Shown piece by piece: positions 17,363-26,714 of a DNA stretch of 64,000 bases (position 1 is the stretch's first letter; each line of letters opens with the position of its first letter). Made by a program: the position numbers and the translations under genes. The stretch comes from Sphingobacterium spiritivorum ATCC 33861 (lineage in GTDB: Bacteria; Bacteroidota; Bacteroidia; Sphingobacteriales; Sphingobacteriaceae). The notes beneath the pieces were generated by a model. It did no database searches. It was not told the origin of the DNA and worked only from the letters and a program-made list of their open reading frames with translations. The stretch is from contig NZ_GL379771.1 of NCBI RefSeq assembly GCF_000143765.1, forward strand, positions 955,526 to 1,019,525, in the 5' to 3' direction.

Positions 17363-19291
17363 CTATCCGACAAGAGAATCTGTTTTACGGATAGTGGATA
17401 ATTTTCTGCATTGCTCAGCAATAGCCTCCGCATCATAATGACACAAATTCCAAAGCTCTTTTTGCTCACCGTGCTCTACAATCTGATCTGGAATACCAAG
17501 ACGAACAACATGAGATTGATAACCATTATCTACCATAAATTCGAGTACTGCAGACCCCATTCCTCCCTGTAAACAACCATCCTCTACGGTGATCACTTTT
17601 TTATATTTACGGAAGACCTCGTGTAACAATTCTTTATCCAAAGGCTTGACAAATCGCAAATCGTAATGTGCCGGATAAATACCTTCTTCATTCAATACAC
17701 GAATTGCTTTTACAGCTTCGTTACCTATACTGCCAATGCTTAATATAGCAACCTCTTCTCCGTCCGATACTTTACGGCCTTTTCCGATTTCTATTTCTTT
17801 AAATGGTCTCTTCCAATCAGGCATTACCCCTGCACCGCGAGGATAACGGATCACAAATGGTCCTTTATTCTCCAATTGTGCCGTATACATCAGATTACGA
17901 AGTTCTTCCTCATTCATAGGAGCAGACACAATCATATTTGGTATACAACGCATATAGGCAAGATCGTATGCACCGTGATGTGTAGGACCATCTGCCCCTG
18001 CCACACCTGCACGGTCCAGACAGAATACCACATTCAGGTTTTGTAAGGCTACATCATGAATAACCTGGTCATACGCCCGTTGCATAAATGAAGAGTAGAT
18101 ATTACAAAATGGAAGTAATCCCTGTGTAGCCAGTCCAGCACTGAATGTAACAGCATGCTGTTCAGCAATACCTACGTCAAAAGCGCGGGTAGGCATAGCT
18201 TTCATCATGATATTCATGGAAGATCCTGACGGCATAGCCGGAGTAATTCCCATTATTTTCTTATTATTCTCAGCCAGCTCAACTAACGTATGTCCGAATA
18301 CGTCCTGATACTTAGGTGCAACAGGCTTGTCAGAAACAGATTTTTTAATTTCTCCTGTGATTTTGTCGAAAAGACCCGGTGCATGCCACAGTGTCTGATC
18401 TTTCTCGGCTAAAGCATATCCTTTACCTTTTACTGTAACGCAATGCAGAAGTTTCGGTCCCGGAATATGTTTAAGATCTTCCAGTGTTTTGGCTAATTTC
18501 TTGACATCATGTCCATCTACAGGTCCGAAATATCTGAAATTTAAAGATTCGAAAAGATTTGCATTCTTCAGCAGAGATCCCTTAATCCCACGTTCAAGCT
18601 TCTTAGCTATCCCAAGTGCATCTGGTCCCACCTCTGAGATTTTAGAAAGTACAGCAGCCAGATCATCTCTGAATCTGTTGTAACGTTTAGACGTCGTTAT
18701 ACTGGTCAGATATTCTTTCATCGCTCCTACATTCGGATCGATGGACATACAGTTATCATTTAGAATAACCAGTAAATTAGATTTCTCTATTCCGGCGTGA
18801 TTCAGCGCTTCAAAGGCCAATCCGGCAGTAAGTGCTCCATCTCCTATTACAGCTACATGCTGTCTGTCTTCTTCTCCTTTATAATGAGAAGCTACAGCCA
18901 TACCAAGAGCTGCTGATATAGATGTAGAAGAGTGACCTACACCAAAAGTATCATACTCACTTTCATTCCGGTTTGGAAAACCCGAAATACCATTTAGTAC
19001 CCGGTTTGTATCAAATACATCCCTTCTCCCCGTCAATATCTTGTGACCATAGGCCTGATGACCTACATCCCAGATCAATTGATCATAAGGTGTATTTAAC
19101 ACGTAATGAAGAGCAACGGTTAATTCTACTACCCCTAAACTTGCTGCAAAATGCCCTCCGTTCACGGAGACAATATCAATAATATATTGTCTAAGCTCTT
19201 TACATACCTGCAATAAATCTTCTTCCTTTAATTTCTTAAGATCTGAAGGAAAGTTTATTTTTTGCAATAGTTCTCCAGCTTCTACCTGCAT
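17363..19291 (-). CDS. dxs: 1-deoxy-D-xylulose-5-phosphate synthase
   Basis: Thiamine-diphosphate enzyme for the first step of the MEP isoprenoid pathway (pyruvate + glyceraldehyde 3-phosphate). The 642 residues match the family (about 620-645). Visible: [29 protein letters not shown], the TPP motif [18 protein letters not shown]...NDN, and in the C-terminal half [32 protein letters not shown] and [16 protein letters not shown]. Its product also supplies thiamine precursor; thiL lies one gene away but in a separate unit. Confidence 0.97.
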   Translation of the reverse strand: MQVEAGELLQKINFPSDLKKLKEEDLLQVCKELRQYIIDIVSVNGGHFAASLGVVELTVALHYVLNTPYDQLIWDVGHQAYGHKILTGRRDVFDTNRVLNGISGFPNRNESEYDTFGVGHSSTSISAALGMAVASHYKGEEDRQHVAVIGDGALTAGLAFEALNHAGIEKSNLLVILNDNCMSIDPNVGAMKEYLTSITTSKRYNRFRDDLAAVLSKISEVGPDALGIAKKLERGIKGSLLKNANLFESLNFRYFGPVDGHDVKKLAKTLEDLKHIPGPKLLHCVTVKGKGYALAEKDQTLWHAPGLFDKITGEIKKSVSDKPVAPKYQDVFGHTLVELAENNKKIMGITPAMPSGSSMNIMMKAMPTRAFDVGIAEQHAVTFSAGLATQGLLPFCNIYSSFMQRAYDQVIHDVALQNLNVVFCLDRAGVAGADGPTHHGAYDLAYMRCIPNMIVSAPMNEEELRNLMYTAQLENKGPFVIRYPRGAGVMPDWKRPFKEIEIGKGRKVSDGEEVAILSIGSIGNEAVKAIRVLNEEGIYPAHYDLRFVKPLDKELLHEVFRKYKKVITVEDGCLQGGMGSAVLEFMVDNGYQSHVVRLGIPDQIVEHGEQKELWNLCHYDAEAIAEQCRKLSTIRKTDSLVG

Positions 19292-19424
19292 AGTTTTTCC
19301 GATTTCAAAATAAGATACAAAGTAACAATTTTTTATTTACATAAATCATATAACAATTCGTAATTGTTATGGTTTACATAGGTTCTATAATAAACTAATT
19401 TATTAATAATTTTTTATAATTATG

Positions 19425-19432
19425 TACTTTTG
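19425..19432 (+). promoter_or_regulatory. -7 promoter element of scpA
   Basis: TACTTTTG fits TAnnTTTG and ends 5 nt before the scpA ATG at 19438, implying a very short or absent leader. No clear TTTG at -33. Confidence 0.5.
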
Positions 19433-19437
19433 AATCT

Positions 19438-20226
19438 ATGAATGCAAGTGAGGGTTACGAAATTAAGTTAGACCAGTTTGAAGGTCCGTTTGATCTGCTG
19501 TTGTTTTTTATAGAGCGTGATGAATTGAATATCCATGATATAGCGATCTCTAAAATTACAGATGATTTTCTGGATTACATACAGAAGATGCAGGCTTTGA
19601 ATATAGAACTCGCGAGTGAGTTTATATTTGTAGCTTCTACCCTCATGCGTATCAAAGCTAAAATGCTTTTACCACGTCCTGATCTGGATGAAAATGAAAA
19701 TGAAATAGATCTTAAAAAGGAATTGGTACAAAAACTGATACTCTATAAACAGTTCAAAAATATTTGTGAAGATTTAAAGGGACTTGAAGAAAATCGTCTC
19801 AGGTATCATTTAAGAGGAAATATCGGTTATGATCTGAAGAATACTAACCGTCCTGTACAGGACGGAGAAGAATTGTCCTCATTCGATCTTTATAAACTGA
19901 TGATGGTATATGAACGTATGATGTACCATTATGCTAATCGTGTACAGGAAGTCAAACATACTGTTGTTAAGTATCCGTATACCATAGAACAACAAAAAAG
20001 AGTAATTAAAGAATTGATAGAAATGAATGAGAAACTGGATTTTAACAGTATCCGAAAGAGTTCAGAAAACAAAGTTCATTTCGTCTATAATTTTTTAGCT
20101 ATTCTCGAAATGCTGCAGCAACGCTTATTAGAGATTGAGGTAGGATTGGGATACAATAATTTTTGGGTTGAAAAAAAAGATCCCAATGTACCTGATCCGG
20201 AAGTACTGGAAATGGAAGAAAATTAA
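19438..20226 (+). CDS. scpA: Segregation and condensation protein A
   Basis: Kleisin subunit of the SMC-ScpAB condensin, which loads at ParB/parS near the origin and pairs chromosome arms. The 262 residues start with the kleisin signature YEIKLDQFEGPFDLLLFFIERDELNIHDIAISKITDDFLDYI, followed by LASEFIFVASTLMRIKAKMLLPRP, and end with the winged-helix region VHFVYNFLAILEMLQQRLLEIEVG. scpB is not adjacent. Single gene with its own promoter and a notable terminator shaped like parS. Confidence 0.95.
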   Translation: MNASEGYEIKLDQFEGPFDLLLFFIERDELNIHDIAISKITDDFLDYIQKMQALNIELASEFIFVASTLMRIKAKMLLPRPDLDENENEIDLKKELVQKLILYKQFKNICEDLKGLEENRLRYHLRGNIGYDLKNTNRPVQDGEELSSFDLYKLMMVYERMMYHYANRVQEVKHTVVKYPYTIEQQKRVIKELIEMNEKLDFNSIRKSSENKVHFVYNFLAILEMLQQRLLEIEVGLGYNNFWVEKKDPNVPDPEVLEMEEN

Positions 20227-20263
20227 AAAAGCAGCTGTTTCATGTGAAACAGCTGCTTTTTTT
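20225..20263 (+). terminator. scpA terminator with embedded parS-like palindrome
   Basis: The hairpin AAAAAAGCAGCTGTTTCA / TGTGAAACAGCTGCTTTTTTT sits 2 bp from the scpA stop. Its central 16 bp, TGTTTCATGTGAAACA at 20236-20251, differ from the parS consensus TGTTTCACGTGAAACA at one position. Terminator function is clear; the ParB-site reading is inference. Confidence 0.88.
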
Positions 20264-20280
20264 CTATAGTAATCACTACT

Positions 20281-21321
20281 TTACTTTTTAAAAGCATTCC
20301 AACCCTGAGCAGTTAAAGGATATACATTTCCGGATTTGGAAATCATTTCATACCCAGCATTTGGTTCGGTAATATATCCGATAACTGTTATATCTGGAAG
20401 ATTTCTAAGTTTATCATATGCTGACTGTGGAACTGTAAACAACAATTCATAATCTTCCCCTCCGTTTAATGCACAAACAGTAGGATCTAAACCAAATTCA
20501 CGGGCAGTATCATATGTCATCTGATCTAACGGAATTTTGTCTTCATATAATTTACATCCTTTATCAGACTGTTTACAGATATGAATGATCTCCGAAGCCA
20601 GACCATCTGATACATCTATCATAGCATTTGGTTTGATATCCAGGCTATCTAATAGTTGAACAATATCTTTACGGGCCTCAGGTTTCAACTGACGCTCGAT
20701 GATATAATCTTTTCCTTCCAAATCCGGCTGAATTTTAGGATTATCTAAAAATACCTGCTTTTCACGCTCCAGAATCTGCAATCCTACATAAGCAGCTCCG
20801 AGATCTCCGGAAACACAAAGTAGATCACCTTCCTGAGCACCTGAACGATAAGCTATTCTGTCTTCATCTGCGTATCCTATACTCGTTACAGAGATAATTA
20901 ATCCCTGAGCAGAAGCTGAAGTATCTCCGCCTACAAGATCTACATTGAATTTTTTACAGGCAATCAATGCTCCTTCATAGATTTCTTCAACTGCTTCTAA
21001 AGGAAATTTAGAGGATAATCCTATTGAAAAAGTGATCTGAGAGGCTATACCATTCATTGCATATATATCACTCAGATTTACCTGTACAGCTTTGTATCCC
21101 AGGTGTTTAAGCGGAACATAACGCAGATCAAAATGAATTCCTTCTAACAATAAGTCAGTAGAAATAAGTGTTTTCTTATTTGAAAAATCCAATACAGCTG
21201 CATCATCCCCTATTCCTTTTATTGTAGACTTTTCGTTCAGTTCCACATGTTTGGTTAAGTGTTCAATTAAACCAAATTCACCCATCTGATCCAGATTTGT
21301 TCTTTCTGTATTTTCAAACAT
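20281..21321 (-). CDS. thiL: Thiamine-monophosphate kinase
   Basis: ATP-dependent kinase making thiamine diphosphate from thiamine monophosphate. 346 residues with the PurM/ThiL-type N-terminal motif GEFGLIEHLTKHV...KGIGDDAAVLD, DLLLEGIHFDL, the glycine-rich VNLSDIYAMNG and GGDTSASAQGLIISVTSIG segments, and VSDGLASEIIHICKQS plus LNGGEDYELLFTV further on. The metal-binding Asp residues of GDD and SDG are kept. Transcribed after nadA, 37 bp downstream of its stop. Confidence 0.95.
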   Translation of the reverse strand: MFENTERTNLDQMGEFGLIEHLTKHVELNEKSTIKGIGDDAAVLDFSNKKTLISTDLLLEGIHFDLRYVPLKHLGYKAVQVNLSDIYAMNGIASQITFSIGLSSKFPLEAVEEIYEGALIACKKFNVDLVGGDTSASAQGLIISVTSIGYADEDRIAYRSGAQEGDLLCVSGDLGAAYVGLQILEREKQVFLDNPKIQPDLEGKDYIIERQLKPEARKDIVQLLDSLDIKPNAMIDVSDGLASEIIHICKQSDKGCKLYEDKIPLDQMTYDTAREFGLDPTVCALNGGEDYELLFTVPQSAYDKLRNLPDITVIGYITEPNAGYEMISKSGNVYPLTAQGWNAFKK

Positions 21322-21358
21322 TCTGTAATGTTAAAATTAAAAATTATATCAGTTAAGC

Positions 21359-22357
21359 TTACAATCCTAATCTTTCTGAAATCTCCAGCATACGTTCAAT
21401 CGGCTTTTGAGCCCGTAAAATAACGTCTTCCGGAAGTGTAATTTCAGGAGATTCAAACTTGAGACAGTTGTAAAGTTTTTCTAAAGTATTAAGCTTCATG
21501 TGCGGGCAATCGTTACATGCACATGCATTATTCGGAGGTGCCGGAATAAAAGTCTTTTCGAGACTCGCTTTTTGCATCTGATGAATAATACCGGATTCAG
21601 TAGCAACGATATAAACCTGCGACGGATCATTCATTGTAAATTTGAGCATACCAGAAGTAGATCCTACATAATCAGCACCTGCTAAAATATGATCCTCACA
21701 CTCCGGATGTGCAATAAACTTAGCATCCGGATATTCAATGCGCAAAGCATCAATTTTATCCTGCGAAAAAATCTCATGTACCATACATGCACCGTTCCAC
21801 AAGATCAGATCTCTGCCCGTCTTCTTTTTAACATAAGCACCCAGATTGCGATCCGGACCAAAAATTATTTTTTGATCTAAAGGAAGGCTTTCTACGATCT
21901 GCACCGCATTACTGGAAGTACATACAATGTCTGATAGCGCTTTAAGCTCAGCTGTACAGTTTACATAAGTTATGACCAGGTGATCAGGATATTTCTCTTT
22001 AAACTTGGCAAACAAATGAGGAGGACAACTATCTGATAATGAACATCCTGCCTTCAGATCGGGTAATAATACCTTTTTTGAAGGGGATAATATCTTAGCC
22101 GTTTCAGCCATAAAGTGCACACCAGCAAACACAATCACATCTGCATCTGTCTTGGCAGCCTGTTGGGAAAGTCCCAAACTATCGCCTATATAATCCGCAA
22201 TATCCTGAATTTCAGACTCTTGGTAATAATGAGCCAGAATAACAGCATTCTTTTCCTTTTTGAGGCGATTAATTTCTTCTACGAGATCAATTGTCGGATC
22301 AATAGCAACATCTATGTATCCTTTTGCTTCCAGATCTCTTTCATAAGTAATATTCAT
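21359..22357 (-). CDS. nadA: Quinolinate synthase A
   Basis: [4Fe-4S] enzyme that condenses iminoaspartate (made by NadB) with dihydroxyacetone phosphate to quinolinate, the NAD precursor. 332 residues; cluster cysteines are visible in [54 protein letters not shown] and [44 protein letters not shown] is the family opening. It is divergent from nadB across the 491-bp region I propose as oriC, which may also hold a shared regulatory site. Confidence 0.97.
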   Translation of the reverse strand: MNITYERDLEAKGYIDVAIDPTIDLVEEINRLKKEKNAVILAHYYQESEIQDIADYIGDSLGLSQQAAKTDADVIVFAGVHFMAETAKILSPSKKVLLPDLKAGCSLSDSCPPHLFAKFKEKYPDHLVITYVNCTAELKALSDIVCTSSNAVQIVESLPLDQKIIFGPDRNLGAYVKKKTGRDLILWNGACMVHEIFSQDKIDALRIEYPDAKFIAHPECEDHILAGADYVGSTSGMLKFTMNDPSQVYIVATESGIIHQMQKASLEKTFIPAPPNNACACNDCPHMKLNTLEKLYNCLKFESPEITLPEDVILRAQKPIERMLEISERLGL

Positions 22358-22848
22358 TTCCGTGTTGATAAAATTTAAGTCAACGATTCAGACGGTATCA
22401 CTTCACAAAAGTAGCGAAAGAATTTGAAACGAAATCCACATTCCCTTTTTTCAATAATTAATAACTCTTTTTATAAAAAGGAGACTTATTGTTTATTAGT
22501 GTGTGGAAAATGGGGAAAGTTTTGAGAATTTATATTTGCGATTGTTACTTTTAACATAGTTATCCACATTTATTCACATCTAAAGTTTATAAATAGAGCT
22601 GATTTTCAGATATATGAAAATTGTCCGTTTTGGTTTTCCATATTTCAGTGTGAATTGTTTGTTGTTTATATTTTGTTAATAATGGGGTAAAGTTGTGGTT
22701 ATAATTTGTTCACAATGGCTCGATTTTTTGTGGAAATGTGGAATAAAAAATAGTTTTCATTTTTAATTCACCATTTATCTACACGTTATCCACATATTTT
22801 GTTAATTTGTTATCTGAAAAACTTGATTTTTAATACGCATTAGTATTT
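22358..22848. other. Candidate chromosomal origin (oriC)
   Basis: Gene-free AT-rich region between divergent nadA and nadB. Exact DnaA boxes (TTATNCACA): 22560-22568, 22570-22578 and 22786-22794. One-mismatch boxes: 22502-22510 (minus strand, TTTTCCACA), 22706-22714 (TTGTTCACA) and 22775-22783 (TTATCTACA). Two weaker matches lie near 22433 and 22735. The first exact pair is directly repeated at 10-bp (one helical turn) spacing. Long A/T runs between boxes could be the unwinding element. scpA, dnaA, mnmG and two parS-like sites lie within 7 kb on either side. On the plus strand C tends to exceed G to the left and G to exceed C to the right, by spot reading. Confidence 0.68.
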
Positions 22849-24441
22849 ATGGGAGATCGCAAGGTTGATTTTTTGATTATTGGTTCCGGAATTGCTGGTT
22901 TGAGCTTTGCTTTGAAGGCTGCAAAAAAAGGTAAAGTATTGATAGTCACTAAGTCTAATGAAGATGAGTCTAATACCAAATATGCACAGGGCGGTGTAGC
23001 TGCCGTTGTGGATAAGTCTGATAGCTTTGATAAGCATATACTTGATACTCAGATAGCTGGGGATGGATTATGCCATGTGGAAATTGTGGAAAACGTTGTT
23101 AGGGAAGGACCGGAACGTATTGCGGAGCTTATTGCATACGGAACTAACTTCGATAAGGTGGATGATGACAGTTATGATCTGGCAAAAGAAGGTGGCCATT
23201 CCAAACACCGTATTTTGCACTATAAAGATATAACAGGGTATGAAATTGAACGTGCTTTACTTGCTAAAGTACATCAGGATCCTAATATTGAGATACTTAC
23301 ACATTATTTCGCAGTCGATTTAATTACGCAGCACCATTTAGGTGAATTTGTGGATAAAAAATCAGACGATATTAAGTGTTTTGGTATTTATGCGCTGAAT
23401 ACAAAGAATCACCGTATTGAAAAGATTTTGAGCCGGATTACCTTAATGGCTTCCGGAGGTGCGGGACATGTGTACTCCAGTACTACTAATCCTACTATAG
23501 CTACAGGCGATGGTATAGCTATGGTCTACCGTGCGAAAGGTAAAGTACGTAATATGGAGTTTATTCAGTTCCATCCTACAGCACTTTATAACCCCAGTCA
23601 ATATCCGGCATTTCTTGTTTCAGAGGCTGTACGCGGTTTTGGCGGGATTCTGCGACGTGTTTCAGGTGAGTCCTTTATGGAGGAGTATGATGAACGCGGG
23701 TCGTTGGCACCGCGTGATATCGTGGCAAGAGCAATAGATGCTGAGATGAAAAAGTCAGGTATCGATTATGTATACCTGGATATTACGATGCGTAGTAAGG
23801 AGGATATCTTAGCGCATTTTCCAAATATCTATGAGAAATGTTTATCCATAGGATTGGATATGACGAAAGATTATATTCCTGTATCTCCGGCTGCTCATTA
23901 TTTATGTGGTGGAATTCTTGTAGATGCATACGGGCGTAGTACTATTAATAATCTGTACGCATGTGGTGAATGTTCTTCCACTGGTCTTCATGGTGCTAAC
24001 AGATTAGCTTCCAATTCATTACTGGAAGCGGCTGTATATGCTCACCGGATATGGCTGGATGCTGCAGAGAAATTAGAAGATATTGATTTTCAGGATAATA
24101 TACCTGATTGGGATGATTCCAATACAAGTTTATCGAATGAGGATATTCTGGTTTCTCACAATCTTCGGGAGACACAAAAAGTGATGTCTGATTATGTTGG
24201 CATTGTACGTTCTGACTTCAGATTGGATCGTGCATTCAGAAGACTCGGATTTTTGTATGATGAGACAGAGGAGTTTTATAAGCATACCAAATTATCTGTA
24301 CCACTTTGTGAATTGAGAAACGTTATTCAGGTTGCTTTTTTGGTTATTAAGTCAGCTCAGGATCGCAAAGAAAGCAGAGGATTGCATTATTCAACGGATT
24401 ATCCTTATCATGCTGATGTATTAAAGGACACTATATTTTAG
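22849..24441 (+). CDS. nadB: L-aspartate oxidase
   Basis: FAD enzyme oxidising L-aspartate to iminoaspartate, feeding NadA. 530 residues: dinucleotide-binding FLIIGSGIAGLSFALKAAKKGKVLIVTK, the family's NTKYAQGGVAAV, EGGHSKHRILHYKDITG with catalytic residues, FIQFHPTAL, and the C-terminal HGANRLASNSLLEAAVYAHRI. It is separated from nadA by the candidate oriC. The gamma carbonic anhydrase gene starts 7 bp after its stop, so the two are co-transcribed. Confidence 0.97.
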   Translation: MGDRKVDFLIIGSGIAGLSFALKAAKKGKVLIVTKSNEDESNTKYAQGGVAAVVDKSDSFDKHILDTQIAGDGLCHVEIVENVVREGPERIAELIAYGTNFDKVDDDSYDLAKEGGHSKHRILHYKDITGYEIERALLAKVHQDPNIEILTHYFAVDLITQHHLGEFVDKKSDDIKCFGIYALNTKNHRIEKILSRITLMASGGAGHVYSSTTNPTIATGDGIAMVYRAKGKVRNMEFIQFHPTALYNPSQYPAFLVSEAVRGFGGILRRVSGESFMEEYDERGSLAPRDIVARAIDAEMKKSGIDYVYLDITMRSKEDILAHFPNIYEKCLSIGLDMTKDYIPVSPAAHYLCGGILVDAYGRSTINNLYACGECSSTGLHGANRLASNSLLEAAVYAHRIWLDAAEKLEDIDFQDNIPDWDDSNTSLSNEDILVSHNLRETQKVMSDYVGIVRSDFRLDRAFRRLGFLYDETEEFYKHTKLSVPLCELRNVIQVAFLVIKSAQDRKESRGLHYSTDYPYHADVLKDTIF

Positions 24442-24448
24442 AACGTAT

Positions 24449-24964
24449 ATGGCTGTTATATTACCTGTTAAGGATAAATATCCCCAATATCCGGAAGATT
24501 GCTTTATAGCGCCTAATGCGACCATTGTAGGCGATGTAGTTATGGGGGATAAGTGTTCGGTATGGTTTAATGCCGTGATCAGAGGTGACGTAAACTATAT
24601 CCGTATAGGAGCATATACCAATATCCAGGATGGTGCTGTGATTCATTGTACTTACCAAAAGAATGGAACGGATATAGGAAGTTATGTCAATATAGGTCAT
24701 CAGGCAATGGTACACGGTTGTATAGTCAAAGATTATGTATTGATCGGTATGGGCGCCATTGTTATGGATAAGGCAATAGTAGAGAGTGAAGTTATTATTG
24801 CGGCAGGAGCCGTCGTACTCGAAAATACAATTTGTGAATCAGGCTATCTGTATGCAGGTGTACCTGCTAAAAAAATAAAAGCGATAACTGATGAACAAAG
24901 AGAAATGTTACATCAGTTACCGCATAATTATGTGTTATATAGTTCCTGGTTTGAAAACAGTTAA
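24449..24964 (+). CDS. Gamma-class carbonic anhydrase-like protein
   Basis: 171-residue left-handed beta-helix protein with hexapeptide repeats (NATIVGDVVMGDKCSVWFNAVIRGDVNYIRIGAYTNIQDGAVIHCTY...). The three zinc-ligand histidine positions of the gamma-CA/YrdA group are visible (VIHCT, NIGHQAMVHG). Cytoplasmic trimer by family; carbonic anhydrase activity is not proven for all members. Its stop codon overlaps the stop of the convergent lipoprotein gene within a shared TTAA. Confidence 0.9.
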   Translation: MAVILPVKDKYPQYPEDCFIAPNATIVGDVVMGDKCSVWFNAVIRGDVNYIRIGAYTNIQDGAVIHCTYQKNGTDIGSYVNIGHQAMVHGCIVKDYVLIGMGAIVMDKAIVESEVIIAAGAVVLENTICESGYLYAGVPAKKIKAITDEQREMLHQLPHNYVLYSSWFENS

Positions 24965-26637
24965 TTTATATTGACAGTTTCATTTTGTTCCCAGTTGGCA
25001 CGTATCGTAAATGTTTTATTAAGATACCATATGTTCTCTGCCTGCTTTCTGGTCTTTACATCTGCAGGATCCCATACTCCATTCCTGTTGGCATCAAATA
25101 TTACACGTAAGGAATATTTGCCTCCCGGAAATTTCTTGTAGGATATGGTGTTATTAGACCCTAGTATCTGCCTGTTAAATACTTTTTCTTTCTTGTCATC
25201 AATAAGTTCAACCACATATTGCATGGTACTGTCTGTATTGGTAAAATTAAAGTTTATATCACCGTAATTTTCGCTTTCATCCAATGTAAAATTGGTTTTG
25301 AGCTCCTTATTGTGATCCCCGAATAATCCCGTAAGGGCTTTTTCTTCTAATACTAATGTATAATTCCTTTTAGGTTTCCAGTTAAAACGAATGTGGTAAA
25401 GCTGATCATTAAGGGTATCCTTTTGTAATTGGAAATTAGTTCTGGCAACGCTATCTTCTGTTAGTTTGACTTTAGACTTATCTATAGACGCTAAAGGTAT
25501 TTTAGAAGTAACGGTGATGTGGGTAATCTTATCTACTTTATTATTTATATTGAGAACCGGTTGAATTTCTTTTTCAAACTTCATATTAACACCTTTTTTT
25601 ATTAATACAGTGTCCATGACCGTATTATAATTACGTATCTCCAGTTTAAGAGAGTCAAAGTCAGTATTTTGAGTGTATATTAAGGCACTATCTTTATTTA
25701 CGCCATAGCGTACATATTTGGATGCATCCAGTTCCTGAGGAGATAATATTTTCACAGCCGGGTCAAGCAATGGCCGGTTAAATACCAACTGTACTCCCCC
25801 ATCCTTTTCCAGTTTCTTTTCACCGGTTCTGAATTTATCAGGATAGGGTTTAGTAAATTCCAGCTTAATATTACTGGTATCTTTCCTTAATACGATGCTG
25901 TCATTGAGAAATCCGATCCAGTCATCCGTACTTTCATATATGCGATTACTGCTTTTCTCTTTCAAAGCATATATACGGTATGTATCTTCCCTCAGGTTAT
26001 TGAATTTGAAATTACCAGCTGTATCTACAGCTGTAAATATGTTCGCTTTACGCTTTCCGAATATGCTATCCTGGCGTGTGGGAATCAGAATTACCATAAC
26101 ATCTTTGTCCTCATTCTTCATATCGAGACTCTTCGTATAGCCGTTAAGAACCGATCCGGATATAGACAGGGAATCCAGCTCATTACCTGTCGCAAATACA
26201 TACGAATAGTTGGGAAGCGGATTACCTTCATTGTAATCGACAAGCCCTTTTCCAAAATGAATCGTATAAGTGGTATTTTCTTCTAATGAATCTGGTAATG
26301 TTATTTCGAGATTCTTTTTCTTGATTTTATATTCTGGTTGAGTATCTACATCCGGAGATATGCTGAATTCTTTAAACTGACTGTTTAGTTTGACATACTC
26401 ATCAAATTGCAAAACTATTTTTTTTGCTTTGAAATTCCGGCTATAATTTTTTGGTAGTTCACTTAATATTTTTGGAGGAAGTGAATCTTTTGGTCCGCCG
26501 GTAGGGTGTTGCATGTTGGCGCACTGAATCGTACTTAAAATAAGAAGACAAAAAAACGAGAAAATTACCACTTTTTGAAATAAGGTGTTTTTTATCGATT
26601 CTGAGCGACTTTTATCTTTTTTGGATGTTTGTATCAT
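24961..26637 (-). CDS. Ig-like (Big_5) domain lipoprotein
   Basis: 558-residue predicted lipoprotein: a charged N-terminus of 22 residues, then VVIFSFFCLLILSTIQC with the acylated Cys at 39, followed by ANMQHPTGGPKDSLPPKIL, a hallmark start of the Bacteroidota Big_5 lipoproteins. The first about 110 mature residues form the Big_5 Ig-like domain (IVLQFDEYVKLNSQFKEFSISPD ... YTIHFGKGLVDYNEGNPLPNYSYVFATG). Later beta-rich domains follow, one with a calcium-like loop DANRNGVWDPADV. Cell-surface or periplasmic; function unknown. Convergent overlap with the carbonic anhydrase gene. Confidence 0.82.
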   Translation of the reverse strand: MIQTSKKDKSRSESIKNTLFQKVVIFSFFCLLILSTIQCANMQHPTGGPKDSLPPKILSELPKNYSRNFKAKKIVLQFDEYVKLNSQFKEFSISPDVDTQPEYKIKKKNLEITLPDSLEENTTYTIHFGKGLVDYNEGNPLPNYSYVFATGNELDSLSISGSVLNGYTKSLDMKNEDKDVMVILIPTRQDSIFGKRKANIFTAVDTAGNFKFNNLREDTYRIYALKEKSSNRIYESTDDWIGFLNDSIVLRKDTSNIKLEFTKPYPDKFRTGEKKLEKDGGVQLVFNRPLLDPAVKILSPQELDASKYVRYGVNKDSALIYTQNTDFDSLKLEIRNYNTVMDTVLIKKGVNMKFEKEIQPVLNINNKVDKITHITVTSKIPLASIDKSKVKLTEDSVARTNFQLQKDTLNDQLYHIRFNWKPKRNYTLVLEEKALTGLFGDHNKELKTNFTLDESENYGDINFNFTNTDSTMQYVVELIDDKKEKVFNRQILGSNNTISYKKFPGGKYSLRVIFDANRNGVWDPADVKTRKQAENIWYLNKTFTIRANWEQNETVNIN

Positions 26638-26714
26638 AAAATTAAAAATATCTTCTTATATCCTTTTATTTTAAGCTTGTTATTTTTATAGCTAATGTAT
26701 TGAATTACAATAGT

